This document shows positions 10,166 through 22,279 of a DNA stretch of 64,000 nt, piece after piece (the stretch's first letter is position 1; every line of letters begins with the position of its first letter). Where the stretch lies: the NCBI GenBank assembly GCA_036362985.1, contig JAYGXS010000002.1:93300865-93364864 (forward strand), read 5' to 3'. Under the pieces are notes generated by a model, which was not told the origin of the DNA, did not search any database, and saw only the letters and a list, made by a program, of their open reading frames with translations. The translations under genes were made by a program, and so were the position numbers. The stretch is from Ligula intestinalis. Its lineage: Eukaryota > Platyhelminthes > Cestoda > Diphyllobothriidea > Diphyllobothriidae.

Positions 10166-12574
10166 TGTCATTATTATGCCTTCAAAGAAATATAAAGATT
10201 GATATATTTTATCAGAGTGCATCTAGATAGAGAAATTCACATCTTAGTGCTACGCTATTACGTAAGTACAGGGCAGGACAAGGTCAAACCGAAATCAGGA
10301 GTTTCAAACAAATATGACCGTCTGACGAAAATACCGGGAGAGGGAGCATTATCTACCGTGAGAACGAAACAGAACCACATCTGCCGTCAAGCTACGCTAA
10401 AATCCATATGGGTAGCAGCGAACGGAGGAAAATCAATTAGCCCATGACTGAATCGAACAGCCACTGCTTCAAATTGCCAATTGATAAAGTCGGATTATGT
10501 TTTTGCAAAGAACAGTCAGTCCAGCTGTCGAGGCGTCAGCAAACTAACAAATTCATTCTGGTGAGCAAAACATGATCTATGAATTTTCACTTTTGCAAAT
10601 TTGAGACTAAAGTAGCTTTTTTCAACCTGTTTCATGGGTCGTTCCGAATGGCAGAGGAATTCAAAGGAATGAATTGAGGCTGCATGTGGCTGACGGCGTA
10701 TTTAGACAGACAAGCATTCCGGGCGCAAGAGAAAGGCTTAAATGCCCTGTCTGACTTTATGAATAGAATTGGTAAACTAGCCTGTGGGATTAGGCGTAAT
10801 GAGGCCAAGTCTCTCGATGTGTCTAGAGACTTCTTCACAGGAGTCGTCTCAAGGGCAACCTAATATGCAATTCGTAAGTCGCTGTATGTTAGAGCACAAA
10901 CATTTCCAGCAACCTTATTGGTTTGAAAGAACTTCATCTACGTTGCTCTACTTTTTCATAAATTCAAACAAGATCGTTCATTTTTTTTAAATTAAGGAAG
11001 TAACAGTTGAAATCTTGCATTCCTGTGTTTGACTGTCTAGTAGTTAGGTTACACAATTCGGTGAGTGGTGTGATAATTTGACTGGAACTTTCAGATGTGC
11101 AGCATGCACCGTACGGTTTAGGCATGGCTTCAGATGTGTAAATGGTTACTTAAAAGTCTTCACAAAACTCGATATACGGGAGCATTACCATTACCTAGGA
11201 ATGCTCTCCTACCCTATTGGTTGACATTTTTGAAAAAGAGCATCCTGAAGTAATTCACCGAGAATAAAGGTTCTTCTTTGGTAAACTTAAATCTTTACTG
11301 CGTAAATTTTCGTGTCTGATGCTCTAGCTCGCCTTCAGATTATGGGATATGTACAGGAACAATAAACTTAATTAACAGTGTCTAACAAATTATACTACAA
11401 TTATCTGAAGTCTGCGCCAACAGGCGTTACGCACACTTTGTCATCCTACCGTGGTTGGCCTTGAGATAATTAAAGCTGGCGTTCAAATCGATATGCCTGT
11501 TGATGCATGCCTCATCTCAGTGTGTTGCTTCTAGGAAATCACGGCCTTTTCTGGTTGGGCAAGTTCAAACAATGCGTGTGTTATCCTACGCAAATGTTCG
11601 ATGTCTTTCTAGGTAAACATCTGTCCAGGACCGGGTTGAGTAACATTTGTTAAAAAATTCGATATCATAACTAGCATGCGCCTGCATATTTGGTCACCTT
11701 AGCATTTTGCGCACCAACGCTACCTTGGTGTGGAACAGATGGTCGTTTTTCGTCTTAGATCGAGAGCTCACGCAGGTGGTCTATGATGCCCAGCATGCAA
11801 TAGTTACGAAGTGCTTATCAACAAAAATAGCCAATCTAAGCCAACCAGTTCTTGCTTAATCACAAAAAGCTTCTGGTACTATGATAACCGTAAGCTTTAT
11901 ATCCAAGATTTCCTAGTCAGTTATTTTTAGAGCATAGTTGGACTTTCCTTGGTTATTTCTGTCTGTAGAAATTCGGTTGTCCTTTTGAAAATTACTGATT
12001 GTAACACTTCAGCGACAGGTCTGGAACTTCTGTTGCTGTATGAGAAAGTTTGTCCGCCTTTTTTAAGCATTTTTCTTTGATGGGAGAAACTTGTTTTAAA
12101 CTGAATTGACAATTGAATCATCATAACTTTGTGCACTTATGAGATTCAGCTCTACTTGCCGTACTATGACATTCTCTTAAATTGCATGCTATCACTGTTT
12201 GTGGTAGCATTCACAGTGCAGGATTAATTGGTTCGTTTTTCTTCCATAATATCGTTATGGTCGAACAATATCTAAACGTTTTTAACGAAAAATTGTGACC
12301 AATAGCATCTTATATCGCATGCAGATTACGCTGATTTTTTTAGTCAGATGACACTCCTCCTCCTCATTTTGAAGGTGGCTTAAGCTCTATTCTCTGAGTA
12401 TATGGATATGCCGCCGCGATGCTTATGCATAGCCTCAAAGATCCTTAGACCTCAGGACTCCAAACTTATTTCTGTGGTGATCGCTCAAAAATCAGATATT
12501 GAGCAAAACACTTAAAACCATCAATGATCGGAAATGGAGCATCATAGAGGTATGGAGCATAGAAAGGTGGGGTA
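10166..12574. other. No recognised feature
   Basis: Low-complexity-poor, AT-rich DNA with only short open frames (10199-10447 and 11927-12136 are the longest) and no family motifs. I could not assign any repeat here. Confidence 0.4.
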
Positions 12575-12970
12575 TGCAAATAGTAACTAATTCAACTATT
12601 GAAAGAGGTTGAAACTGTTTAAAATAAAAGGTTAACTTTTAAACATTTATAGGAATTTTGTGTGATATAATATTGGGCAAAACTGTCTTTTAGGGCTGTT
12701 TAAATATATATTCCCCTGTCCATCTCTGAGTAATTTGTGGTTAAAAATTTAATTTTTGGTTAGAAAGTGTAAATAAAAATGTAAGTGCGTTGGAACTGTT
12801 AAAAATATTAAAATTTAGGAAATCATATTTGCTCAGGCAGATGATGCCTATTGCTGAAAATTCAAGGGAAACTGGATTTAATATTGACGTTAGTTAACAA
12901 AAATTGAAAAGTCTGCTTACTGAACACGTAAAAGTAGGTATTTGTATTAAGTTAAAGGTAAATAGGACCT
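12575..12970 (+). repeat. Diverged copy of the inverted-repeat MITE
   Basis: The centre of this block aligns with the MITE at 21232-21772. Shared landmarks in order are GGCAAAACTG, a TATATATTC(C/T)CC block, the TTTTTGG(T/C)TAG stretch, TGTAAATAAA(T/A)ATGT and AATATTAAA. The terminal arms are more decayed than at 21 kb. It is non-coding. Confidence 0.5.
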
Positions 12971-15754
12971 CTAAAGGCGGTCATACTTATTTGTTACTTG
13001 TATAAATAATAATAATAATAAGAGTTGGGTTGCATGTAGACTACCCTGTGTACAACTTATAAATAGCCGACGAGGTGAATATTAATTGCAACAGAAAGCC
13101 GATTGGCATATTTTATGTTCACTTCCTGCGGCGAAATCGGACATCTTTAGAGTTTGCAATCTCACAGCAGCTGAAAATGCGGGTGGTCTGTACAGTTGTC
13201 CGAATCTCTCATGTTCAGTAGCTCTCAATTATGCCGAAAACGTTTCATTCAGAAAACATTTTCACAAATATTCTTTAATCATGTTCTTGCAATAGTGAAA
13301 GGTTAATACATGCTTAATTTGCACTTTCACATAAGGTATAAATAGCTCATCTGTGGCTGCTTCTGAACGAATAATGAACGAATGATTGATTATGGGTATA
13401 TTCTAAGGTCTCTGTGGTTACATGCACCAAATGACGTGAGCCCTTGTCTCTTGTTAATAGTCTCGCTCAAATAACCATCTCTATGTGTCAGCTTCTTTAA
13501 AGACTTCAAAAACTCGATTTATTATCTGTCGATCGGAACAAATATGCATCCCTCGTAGTTATTTGTAGTTTTTCAAGGTACAGCTTTGAGACACGGAATA
13601 TTTCCTGCTTTGAGACACGGAATATTTCCTGTTGGCAAACATTTCCTAAGCAGTGTGTTTGGCACAGTGAGTGGAGTTTGATTCACAGCTGAGAGAAGCC
13701 AGTCGAATCTTGTGTAATTTTTCTCCTCAAACTCCGCATTGGTAAATCTTTCAACAAGTAAGTCACTGACAAAATGAGACCGGGCAAATTTTCTAGCCCT
13801 ACCTAACGATGCTTCCTCCAAACTTTCAACTAACATTTTAACTTCGGATAACAAGGCCTAGCAATACCCTCGACAACTTATGAACAGTCAAACTTAATGG
13901 TTTTAGTAGAAATACATCTCCCGACTTTACAGGTTGCCAAACTAAAGGGCACTGAAGGGCACAAGCAGCAAACAATAGGGAGATACTTCCAGATAGTTGA
14001 GCAATTTTTCAGCCTTAGACTAAATTATTCTTCTTCAGTTCAATGGCAAAATACGTGCATCTACTGTTGAGCGAGCAAGCAGCGAAACAAAAGTCGTTCC
14101 ATGTTGGTGATTGAGGTTATTCAAGGAATAAAAAACAGCAGCCCACCAGCTTGCGGTAGTCCGGCAGGGCAAATAGTTAACGAGTGTACAGCCGGATTTT
14201 ACACTTTCCATTACATTTTATTGAACCGGGACTCAGTGCCAGAATAGCCAGTTGCCGACCATCGTCTGAAAAATTTATTGACTGAGTAACACATTGAAGC
14301 CATAACCATCCCCCTCAAAATCAAACCAGCCACAAACAACTCGCCCAGTGCGCTACCTGGAGGCAGCTACATTAGGCGGTTCAAACCAGACCTATGCAAT
14401 TAGCTGGAGCATGTTGTGAACCTAATTCTGCCCTGGTAACATTGGCTCCCTGTTTGCACATTTCTCCTCCCAACTTCTTTCCCCGTTCTTTACTGCCCAT
14501 AGCGTTTTTAATTTCTCACGTTTTTGATTAGCCTCTTGGCCATTTCTTATGACCTTGTCCTTGTATCGAATTTTCTGTATAAATTCAGTATATATTTTCT
14601 CGTACGTTATTCACGCTACGCAATGAGAGGCAGCAACTGAGGAGCTCTCTCGAAATGCCATGTGTCTAATTAATCTTGCTGTTATTTCTATCTTTAAATT
14701 TAAATTAGACAAGCTTAGGAAAGACCACAAACTCCATCGCTTTGATAGATTCATTGAATAAACTTTGCAGGCGACCGAAGGCTCAAGCCTTAGAAGCAAA
14801 ACTCAATGGCGGACACAGAAACACACGCATCGACAACTCGTTAACTGAGCGGAAGCTCGTCAATCGAAACACCTCTTCTGTGAGTGGCTTGGTCATTTCC
14901 TGAAATGCTGTAGAAGTGGTAGCTCGTCGCCCGAGACTCCACTCTACTGCAATTGCATTTACAGAAAATAATTGTCATTATTTAACTGTATGTGCCAGAG
15001 GTAAAAAAACCTTGCTGTGACTGTTGCATCCGGGGTAGTCCAAGAGCCTTCAAAGTCATTAGCTGATGAAATAGTTGACGGTTAAGAACTTGGACAGTAA
15101 AAACACCCTTCAGTAGTCGGCAAAACCACAATGGGTCGTGCGCACAACCTTTTGGGTACGTCAAATTTCAATGTTTTGAGATTAAAACCTTTTTTTGTAA
15201 AACACGACTGGACGAAGTCTACTTTAATCCGCTTACTTGCGCACATGAAATATAATAGAGGGTGTTTCGGGCCAGGTCTGACGTGATAGATTCTAATGTC
15301 ACTAGTTTTCCAATCCTGAAAGATAAGTATGGTCGTGCTACGTGCTTTGGAGACAAGCAGTGCACAAGTATCTGAAAATTGGGTACTGTCAGGCTATAAC
15401 CTACCCAGATGGTTGTCGTTAATAACCATAACCAAGCATTTGCGCCGATAAGGGGAAAGGCACGTTTAGTAGACCCACGTAGCCAGAATAACGCCCTTTT
15501 AATGTTCAGGAAAAATATTGCAGTCTGTTGATGTGCATCGTCAGGCAACTTGCAGTTTATCATCATGCATAGAGGACCTGTTCGTCTGCAACGCATTAAT
15601 TATCCGATTCACAGGCAAAATAAGAACGACCAAGCAAACTCTTTGGAATAACTTCACTCCCCTCGCAGTTGGGCTTGGATATAGCACGTTTAATCATTAT
15701 GGTCTTCGTGGGAGAGTTTAAATAATAATAATAAGGTTTCAGAAAAAAAATAAG
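12971..15754. other. Mostly featureless; short tandem repeats and one unassigned open frame
   Basis: An (AAT)n run lies near 13008-13022. A 24-bp unit beginning GCTTTGAGACACGG is exactly duplicated at 13583-13630. A minus-strand open frame (13854-13573, about 93 codons, acidic and leucine-rich N-terminal part, preceded by a TTGCTAG acceptor-like site) might be an exon. It has no motif I recognise, and its 3' end is the 24-bp duplication. Nothing else is supported. Confidence 0.35.
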
Positions 15755-16573
15755 AGGATATGATCGTTGGGACAATATGTTTATTCACCTGACCTGATTT
15801 TTCATCATGGACATAGTCAGAGCAAAAGCGGAAACGGTAGCACATGCAGAGGAGTTTGAAGCATTTAAAAGATACAGTAATAACTGCAAAAAAAAGCGAC
15901 GAAAAATAACCGTAATTGGCTTCTCGAGTGTTTCACTGAAAGGCATGCAGGCCCTGACTTGCTGACCCGTCATCACGCTTGGGTTTCTCGGGCGTGACAG
16001 TTGCCTGGTCATCTGACCCTCCGGTACTGGTGTAGGATGAGGCGGTGGCCTGTCTGTTCCCCAAGTCGCGGCATGCTTTGGCCAAATTGAATCTCAGCAC
16101 CAAATATGGATTGGACAGATTTTTTGCACTTGTTTACGAATAGGTGGACCCGCGAAACATAACTCAAGTGTTTCTCGGCTCACCCGATTGTCACCTTTTG
16201 CGAGAATTTCGGTCTCACCAAATATGAGTGTGTGGCCAGGTCTCGTCGAATGAGTCGCAACTTGAGAATTGGTATCGTTTCGCCGCACCGCTGCCGAGTG
16301 TTTGGCAATTCGCGTCTTGAGAATCCTGCCATTTTCTCCGACATATTTTGCATTGCCCGCAACTGCAAAAGATCCTGTAGACGACCCTAGATGTTTCTTG
16401 CCGCAGCAGTGGGTCTTTTGGCTTCATTATCATTACCCACGCGCAAGAAGGCAATTAAAGTTAATTGTAGCTGTATGTTTGCAGTAATGACTGTATCCTA
16501 TAAATACTGAAAACGTCTGTGCATGCTTTACCTGTTTCTGCTACTCGTGTGTCTGATGATGAATCCGTGACGG
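15755..16573 (-). mobile_element. Fold-back Penelope-like element (family 1)
   Basis: The structure matches 3.2 and 19.2 kb. A terminal repeat in minus orientation (15755-15930, with GATCGTTGGGACAATATG) is followed by a minus-strand GIY-YIG remnant (about 16030-16430) and a forward terminal repeat (16440-16573). The nuclease remnant shows VVYRIFCSCGQCK, MRRNDTNSQVATHSTRPGHT and EILAKGDNRVSRETLEL, but only across frame changes. The forward repeat stops inside its hammerhead region (CTGATGA at about 16552, then ATCCGTGACGG) and joins the coding region of the secreted-protein gene. RT is absent and the copy is dead. Confidence 0.75.
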
Positions 16574-17525
16574 AGATGTTATCTTCAAGTAGAGTAGTCA
16601 CGACATTTATCTGCTCGGGGGCAGACGTCGAGGTTGTAATCTCCGGCGTCACAGAAGTGCTTTCCGACAGTGAAATTGGCCCGTTACTTGTAGTTGATTC
16701 AGCAGAACTGGCTTCTCTTTCAGAAGTTGCTTCAATCAACGCATCCTGAACCTTGGTGGTTGTTGGAATCACTGGAGGTGCCGTGCTGTCATCGATTGCA
16801 TTCGTTCTTACCTCCATATCCTCATATGTGACGGCATCCACAGCAGTGGTTACTGAAGTTTCGTCAGCAGCGGTGTGCGGCAGAGTTAAAGGAGGAAATG
16901 TGGTTTCGGGGGACTGCAGCCTTTCTTCCGTAACGTCTTCGAAAGCAACACTGTCTGATTGGCGGCAAGTCACACTCTCTGTTGAGACAGTTAATGCAGC
17001 ACTCAACTGGGTTTCACTTCGCTCCGGCGCCGTCAACTCCGAGACAGTAGTTAGGTGATCTGACTTCACATCCACTAATGCTTCCTCCTCTACAACTTCC
17101 TCCCCCACAGAATTGAAGCGTGGAGATGAACCATCAGCTGTTGGCGTTGTCAAAGGAAGGAAGGGTATGGAGGACAGAGAACAAGGGTCCCCTTCCGAGA
17201 CTTGGTCAGCTGCTGCTGTTGCTTGAATGACGTCGTCCGCGTTTGCTTCTGTTGTGCAGACAGTGAGCAAAGAAAATTCCTCGGCAGTGGGAGTGGTTTG
17301 AAGCACAATTTCTTGGCTCACATCCAACGGTGGGTCGTTAATAATGCCTTCCATTATGCTAGGGGAGCTCTCCGGCGTGGTAGTGACAACTCCTTCGCCT
17401 CTGGTTAGCTCTGGACTGGTGGCATACTCTACCACATTGACTGTCGACTCAACTGCGCGAAAATCTTCCGAAGAGATGGTACATGCACAGAACCATAACA
17501 GGACAGTTACAGAGAGTTTCCGCAT
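16461..17525 (-). CDS. Putative secreted Ser/Thr/Glu-rich (mucin-like) protein with PLE-derived end
   Basis: This is the longest intact frame on the minus strand away from the transposons (354 codons) and the best host-gene candidate. It starts with a typical signal peptide (MRKLSVTVLLWFCACTISS). About 300 residues follow, dominated by Thr, Ser, Glu, Val and Pro in short phrases such as TTTPESSPS and STTSNGPISLSESTSV, with almost no Cys. Such composition fits an extracellular, probably O-glycosylated protein. The last 35 or so residues (from about SVTDSSSDT to the stop) are encoded by an inserted PLE terminal repeat. The frame VFSIYRIQSLLQTYS recurs in that repeat at 3.8 kb. An ACAG|GTAAAG donor at 16532/16531 could instead splice out the PLE part. 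I cannot name a family; a low-complexity artefact is the alternative. Confidence 0.5.
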   Translation of the reverse strand: MRKLSVTVLLWFCACTISSEDFRAVESTVNVVEYATSPELTRGEGVVTTTPESSPSIMEGIINDPPLDVSQEIVLQTTPTAEEFSLLTVCTTEANADDVIQATAAADQVSEGDPCSLSSIPFLPLTTPTADGSSPRFNSVGEEVVEEEALVDVKSDHLTTVSELTAPERSETQLSAALTVSTESVTCRQSDSVAFEDVTEERLQSPETTFPPLTLPHTAADETSVTTAVDAVTYEDMEVRTNAIDDSTAPPVIPTTTKVQDALIEATSEREASSAESTTSNGPISLSESTSVTPEITTSTSAPEQINVVTTLLEDNISVTDSSSDTRVAETGKACTDVFSIYRIQSLLQTYSYN

Positions 17526-19234
17526 TGCAGAGCAGCTTACAAAGCCTGAACTGTGCCTACAAGTAGTTCATCGAATGTCCTCACGCTGCGGCGCGTGTTG
17601 TTCTATTGCCTGACAGGCGGAATATCTGTTGTCCGACTAAGACGGTCTGTCCGTCCGTCCGGTGCCAGCTAGTTTATCCACTCAACGTCACCCACGTGGC
17701 TGATTCACCTTATTATGCTAATTGTCGCATGTGTGTGCTTGGTCGTATTGGTGGACGCTACGGCACCGCATATATCTGATTACGAATGCAGCATACGCTT
17801 ATCTGAACCGTTTTTGTTTGTAGGAATGACTCTCACAGCACCCAAAACACAAGCGTTGACCTATGGTGCCGCCTCAGGTATAGACAAAAGCATTCCGGCA
17901 GGAATGTTGAGGTCATGACAGTGGTAGATAAAGCTACAGTACAGTCCAGAATTCATGTAGCATGCCGCTAAACGGCAATAAGTAAGGCTGGAATGCTAAT
18001 GATGGTGTAGTTTATGCTGAGGTCATTGCAGTCACGATCGGATGCCGGCTTTTCAATGAGCTTCGTTCTGCCCGCTAACAAACCGCATGTACTGTAAAAA
18101 GTGGCTTCTAAAGAAGCATGCGCTTTTATCCCTCATTTGACCGCCTTTACAATACTTTAAACATATTTTATGGAAAATCTGCACGATAATATACTTTCTT
18201 GTACTCGGTTAGTAGGAAATTACGCCTTCTTTAAAGAAAGGGTATCTTTGGGTTCTAAAAAAAGGTTTCATAATTACCGAATTATTTTTAAATTTAATGA
18301 CGGCTACACTTAAATTCAAGGTTTAAAAACTGCGCATTGTGTTCAGTCTGTTTAAGGAAAAGCTCGTTTTTTCCTACGCTCTGATGAAGAAGTAACCTAG
18401 TTCTCATAAAATACTTCAACAGATTTTGAACATGCTGGATATGTACATTATAGGTGGCATTAATAAATTGATGGATGTGATTAATAATACATAAATACCT
18501 CACAATCGTATAAAAAGTTCATGACTAGGAACTTTTTTTTAAATCCAAAAGATATTCTTACCCTAAAACCTTACACAATGCCGACTAGTGAAAGAATATC
18601 AATCTTTTGCATATGCCAGCATGTTATACAAATTGTAGGCCATACTGTAAGTCCACTTCATGTGAGGTATCTTGAGGCTGTCGCATATGCCTGATATTCG
18701 TGCAGTGGTAAAATACGAGGTGGACCTTTTGTGATTCAGATTCAATGCTTGAATTCGATTGCAGTTTGAATTATTCCCTGTGAAATTAGAGCGTGAGTTG
18801 ACCAACATATTTGCCTCGAGAAATTCCTCCCTGGGACGGACAAACTTAGTAGGTAAATTGTACATTTTACGGATGATTAAGTAGAGAGTTTTTAGGTCTT
18901 CGGCTGTAATTATGACTTCTCACCTTACAAAATGAGGCCCTTTTTCATGCAAACGGTTGAAATTTACGAAATACCAGGTAATCACTCGTGAACCTAAACA
19001 TATCATACGAACAACGTGAGCAAACTTAAAGGACAATGGCAGAATGTCATTGTTTTTTAAGAAATTCTGCTTCTTTTTTGTGTTCACCAAAGGCTCTTCA
19101 ATAAAATATTTCCCAAAAGCATCAAACAAAAAAACGAAGTTGTGGTTATTAGTTCGGATGTAGATGGCCTTTCGATTCATAGACACATCTAAACGTGAAA
19201 AATTATTGTGGATAAAGAAACAAATTGAGAAGAA
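17526..19234. other. Upstream region of the secreted-protein gene and unassigned DNA
   Basis: The 150 bp next to the start codon are GC-richer than the surroundings and would hold the promoter and 5' leader of the minus-strand gene. I see no clear TATA box. From 17.7 to 19.2 kb there are only short frames without motifs. Confidence 0.35.
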
Positions 19235-20190
19235 GAAGAAGAAGACTCGATCGCTGGGACAATAGGTTTATTCGCCTGACGTCTGTCGCGGATTCGTCAT
19301 CAGAGACATGAGTAGCAGAAAGGTTAAGCATGCACAGAAGTTTGCAGTCTTTATAGGACACAGTCATTACTGCAAGCATACAGCGACAATTAACGTTAAT
19401 TGCCTTCTTGTGCGTGGACTGCTTGTTGGACGGCACGCCGGCTCGGACCTGTTGAACTTTCGTCACGGGCGGTGAGCTCGGGCATGATGATTGCTCGGCC
19501 GTCTGGCTCCCCGGTGTTGGCGTACGATGAGGCGGTGGCCTGCCCGTTTCTCAAGTGATGGCTTGCTTTGGCCAAATTGAATCTCAGGATTGAATATGGA
19601 TCGGGCAAATCGTTGCACTTGTTGATGGATTGGGGGCCCGTGAACCATGACTCAAGTAGTTATCGGCTCACCCGATTGTCACCTCGTGCGAGAATTTCGG
19701 CCTCACCAAATTTGAGTGTGTGGCCAGGTCTCGTCGAATGAGTCGCAACTGAAGAATCGGCATCATTTCGCCGCACCGCTGCCGGGTGCTCGGCAATTCA
19801 CGTCTTGAGAAGCCTGCCATTTTCTCCGGCATATTTTGCTTTGACCGCAACTGCACCCGATCCTGTAGACGGCCCCAGATGTTTCTTGCCGTGGCAGTGG
19901 GTCTTTTGGCTTCATTATCATTACCCACGCGCAAGAAGGCAATTAAAGTTAATTGTAGCTGTATGTTTGCAGTAATGACTGTATCCTATTAATACTCAAA
20001 ACTTCTGTGCACGCATTACTTGTTTCTGCTACAGTTCCCTATTCATGTCTTTGTCGATGAATTCACGATGGATACCGAAACGTCAGGCGAATAAACATAT
20101 TGTCCCAGCGATCGAATCTTCATCTTCCGATTGCTTCCTGGGACTCGCATGTTCGCTCTTATTGGCAATAATAAGGCTTATTGGTAAGGC
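19235..20190 (-). mobile_element. Fold-back Penelope-like element (family 1), best-preserved copy
   Basis: Inverted terminal repeats lie at 19240-19420 (minus) and 19925-20130 (plus). Both contain the AAGAAGGCAATTAA block, CAGTAATGACTGT, an AATAAAC signal and TTGTCCCAGCGATCGA. Between them the minus strand reads a GIY-YIG remnant. Its pieces, spread over two frames, include VATHSTRPGHTLKFGEAEIL, LLESWFTGPQSINKCN and a C-terminal frame 19608-19396 (PDPYSILRFNLAKASHHLRN). In the left repeat, CTGATGACGAATCC is intact but the GAAA is deleted. In the right one, CTGATGA has become TCGATGA while GAAACGTC is kept. RT is absent. Confidence 0.75.
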
Positions 20191-21231
20191 ATATCTTGGG
20201 TGCCGTCAAAACCCTGGAAAACAGGAAAAAACCTAAAACAACTTTCTTCTTGAGGTATTTGCTTCAGAAGTTGACCACATATTTTAGCAGAGGAATGTAT
20301 CAAGTAAAAGAGATAACAGTCAACAGGAGCAGAACCAATATTGAAATCGAAATAGTCTGTGATGAGGGCAAACGCATTATTTCCACACTGCAGGGTCAAA
20401 GAAGCAATGCTGTCAATTATCACATGACAAAGCTCTGAGAAATATATCCTGAGTGGTAATCGGTATACAACCAGACAAATCGTCGGCGAATGATGAATTC
20501 TTCTCCTTAATTAGATTACAAAATTTTAAAGTTCTACTGCATAGTGGGCAAAGTCCGAATTTTGCCATTTAAAACCGGCTTTGATTTGCCTCGGTTGTGT
20601 CCTCGTAGCCTTGAAAAATAAAAATATTATCATTGTTCTAGGGCAGCGATGGTGCGGGTGGCTGCAGACAACACCGAAAATAACACCGCTACAAAAGCAC
20701 CTATTAGACCTCAATTAAACGCCTGCTAATCGACCATCCAAGTAATCATTCGGACTCAAATTGAATTTAAGTCTATGCCGACATTTCAAAAAATCGAGCT
20801 CGAAACGAATCCGGCGTTAGCTGACTTGGTTAAGTTCGAATTGAAGTCAATTGTTGTAATTCCTTTTTGAACCAGACAGCAGGTACTTTACTTGGGGCTG
20901 CAAAATTGTGAAATCCCTCTTCTTACGGAAGTCGTGGCTAATGGGTTAATGCTTGATTAAGGCGTAGGCAATGCCTTCAGAAAGTGAACATGCTTGTGTG
21001 GAAAGTGAATAGTATGAAATTACATAAAGCCGCTTGTAGTTGTTTTAACATGGAAAGAATAAAATCGATAATCATAAACTCCTACTGAGTGGCTAACAAT
21101 GCCTTTATACCAATAAAATATAAGAAACGCCTCTATTGATGACCATAATGAGGGCAGAAGTTCAGTATATTTCGGTAGTCATGTATGGCTTTAGAGGCCC
21201 CAAAAATCCCGTCGACATGTAAGCAAAAACT
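20191..21231. other. No recognised feature
   Basis: Overlapping frames of 81 and 85 codons occur on both strands at 20178-20438, but neither has a motif I recognise. The remainder is non-coding AT-rich DNA. Confidence 0.4.
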
Positions 21232-21772
21232 ACTTTTAGGTTTTCAGTAGACAGAAATTTAATTTTTTTCGTAAAATTTGGCCTACATAAGGTTGAATTT
21301 CCCTCAATTGGCACTCGTAGCCTGCGCAACAGAAGTTCGTGTTAATGGAATTTTATTTTATCTTATTAAAGCAAACATAATCTTATTTTATTTACGAATT
21401 TTGAACACTTCCGCCACAATTACATGGTGGCAAAACTGACTTGTAGGGTTTTTTAGGTATATATTCTCCCCGCCCAACTGCCTAACATACTTGGTTGTAA
21501 AAACATTACTTTTTGGCTAGTGATTGTAAATAAATATGTCATTGTGGTGGAGGTGACCTAAGAATATTAAATTAAATACGATTATGTTTATTTTAATATG
21601 CTAAAATAGAATACAATTATATCAACATGAACTTCTGTTGCGCAGGCTATGGATGTTAGTTGAGGAACATTCAACCTTATGTAGGCAGAATTTAATGAAA
21701 ATGGAAATTCAACCGCCCATTGGTGAAATCTAACGAAAAAATTGAAATTCGGTCTCCTGAAAATTTAAAAGT
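21232..21772 (+). repeat. MITE-like element with long terminal inverted repeats
   Basis: Non-coding unit of about 541 bp. The left arm starts ACTTTTAGGTTTTCAG; the right arm ends CTGAAAATTTAAAAGT. The strongest pairing is 21281-21398 with 21565-21683: GCCTACATAAGGTTGAA pairs with TTCAACCTTATGTAGGC, and AGCCTGCGCAACAGAAGTTC with its complement. The inner CTTCCGCCACAAT and ATTGTGGTGGAGG ends pair as well. About 45 bp present in the right arm are missing from the left. Relatives lie at 12575-12970, 55885-56105 with 59657-59940, and in part at 23690 and 59945. No transposase is linked and no target duplication is clear. Confidence 0.7.
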
Positions 21773-21784
21773 TCAGTTCATTTT

Positions 21785-21960
21785 TTTAAAAGGGTAATAT
21801 GGGCAAATACCTTTGAACTTCCTCTTTGTACATAGCTATGATGCAGAACATATGGCGTTGACAGGAATGGAACTGCGTCAGGAGGGCAGACAGTAAATAA
21901 ACTCCTAAGCCATTGTTCATAAGTTTTGTTTTGAATGAAATTTGTGAGATTTTATGGAGA
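21785..21960 (-). mobile_element. 3' end of a CR1-like non-LTR element
   Basis: TAATATGGGCAAATACCTTTGAACTTCCTCT and the AAACTCCTAAGCC hairpin half match the 3' UTR blocks at 9916-10165 (same orientation) and 59400-59657 (inverted). It lies directly beside the MITE. No coding sequence is present. Confidence 0.55.
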
Positions 21961-22279
21961 AAAACTGTCGCCCGTGGGGTGGGGATGCGAAGGGTATATG
22001 TAAATTGGATATACTGCTGTTAAAAGTGTTTGAAGCATGTCACGAGGAGGCCACCGCGGTTTTTTCAATATCTTGATGGTCATACAAGGAGAAGATTGCG
22101 GAGGTTATGAGAACATCACCGTGTCGGAAATGCGCCCGTCATGCGCCCTTGCTGGTTACCGGGTCTGCCGACAAGATGACGAAACACGGGAGCCCACCAC
22201 GGTCATCAAACGTTATTCGAAACAAACATGACTGAAAATTAGCGAGCAGTATGTTTTTTATAATGTAATTACTGCCAGA
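21961..22279. other. No recognised feature
   Basis: One 64-codon frame (22037-22231, plus) without recognisable motif; otherwise nothing. Confidence 0.4.

Noticed and set aside
12971..13025. (AAT)n run as a retroelement tail
   Set aside because: No coding or 3' UTR sequence of any family recognised here lies next to it. A simple microsatellite is enough.
13573..13854. Minus-strand frame of 93 codons as a host gene exon
   Set aside because: It has an acceptor-like TAG upstream, but no motif and no donor, and its last 16 codons are a 24-bp tandem duplication. Support is too weak to call a gene.
16269..17058. Plus-strand frames of 70-100 codons opposite the secreted-protein gene
   Set aside because: They are antisense to the longer signal-peptide frame and have no motifs. 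Low-complexity Thr/Ser coding on one strand readily gives open frames on the other.
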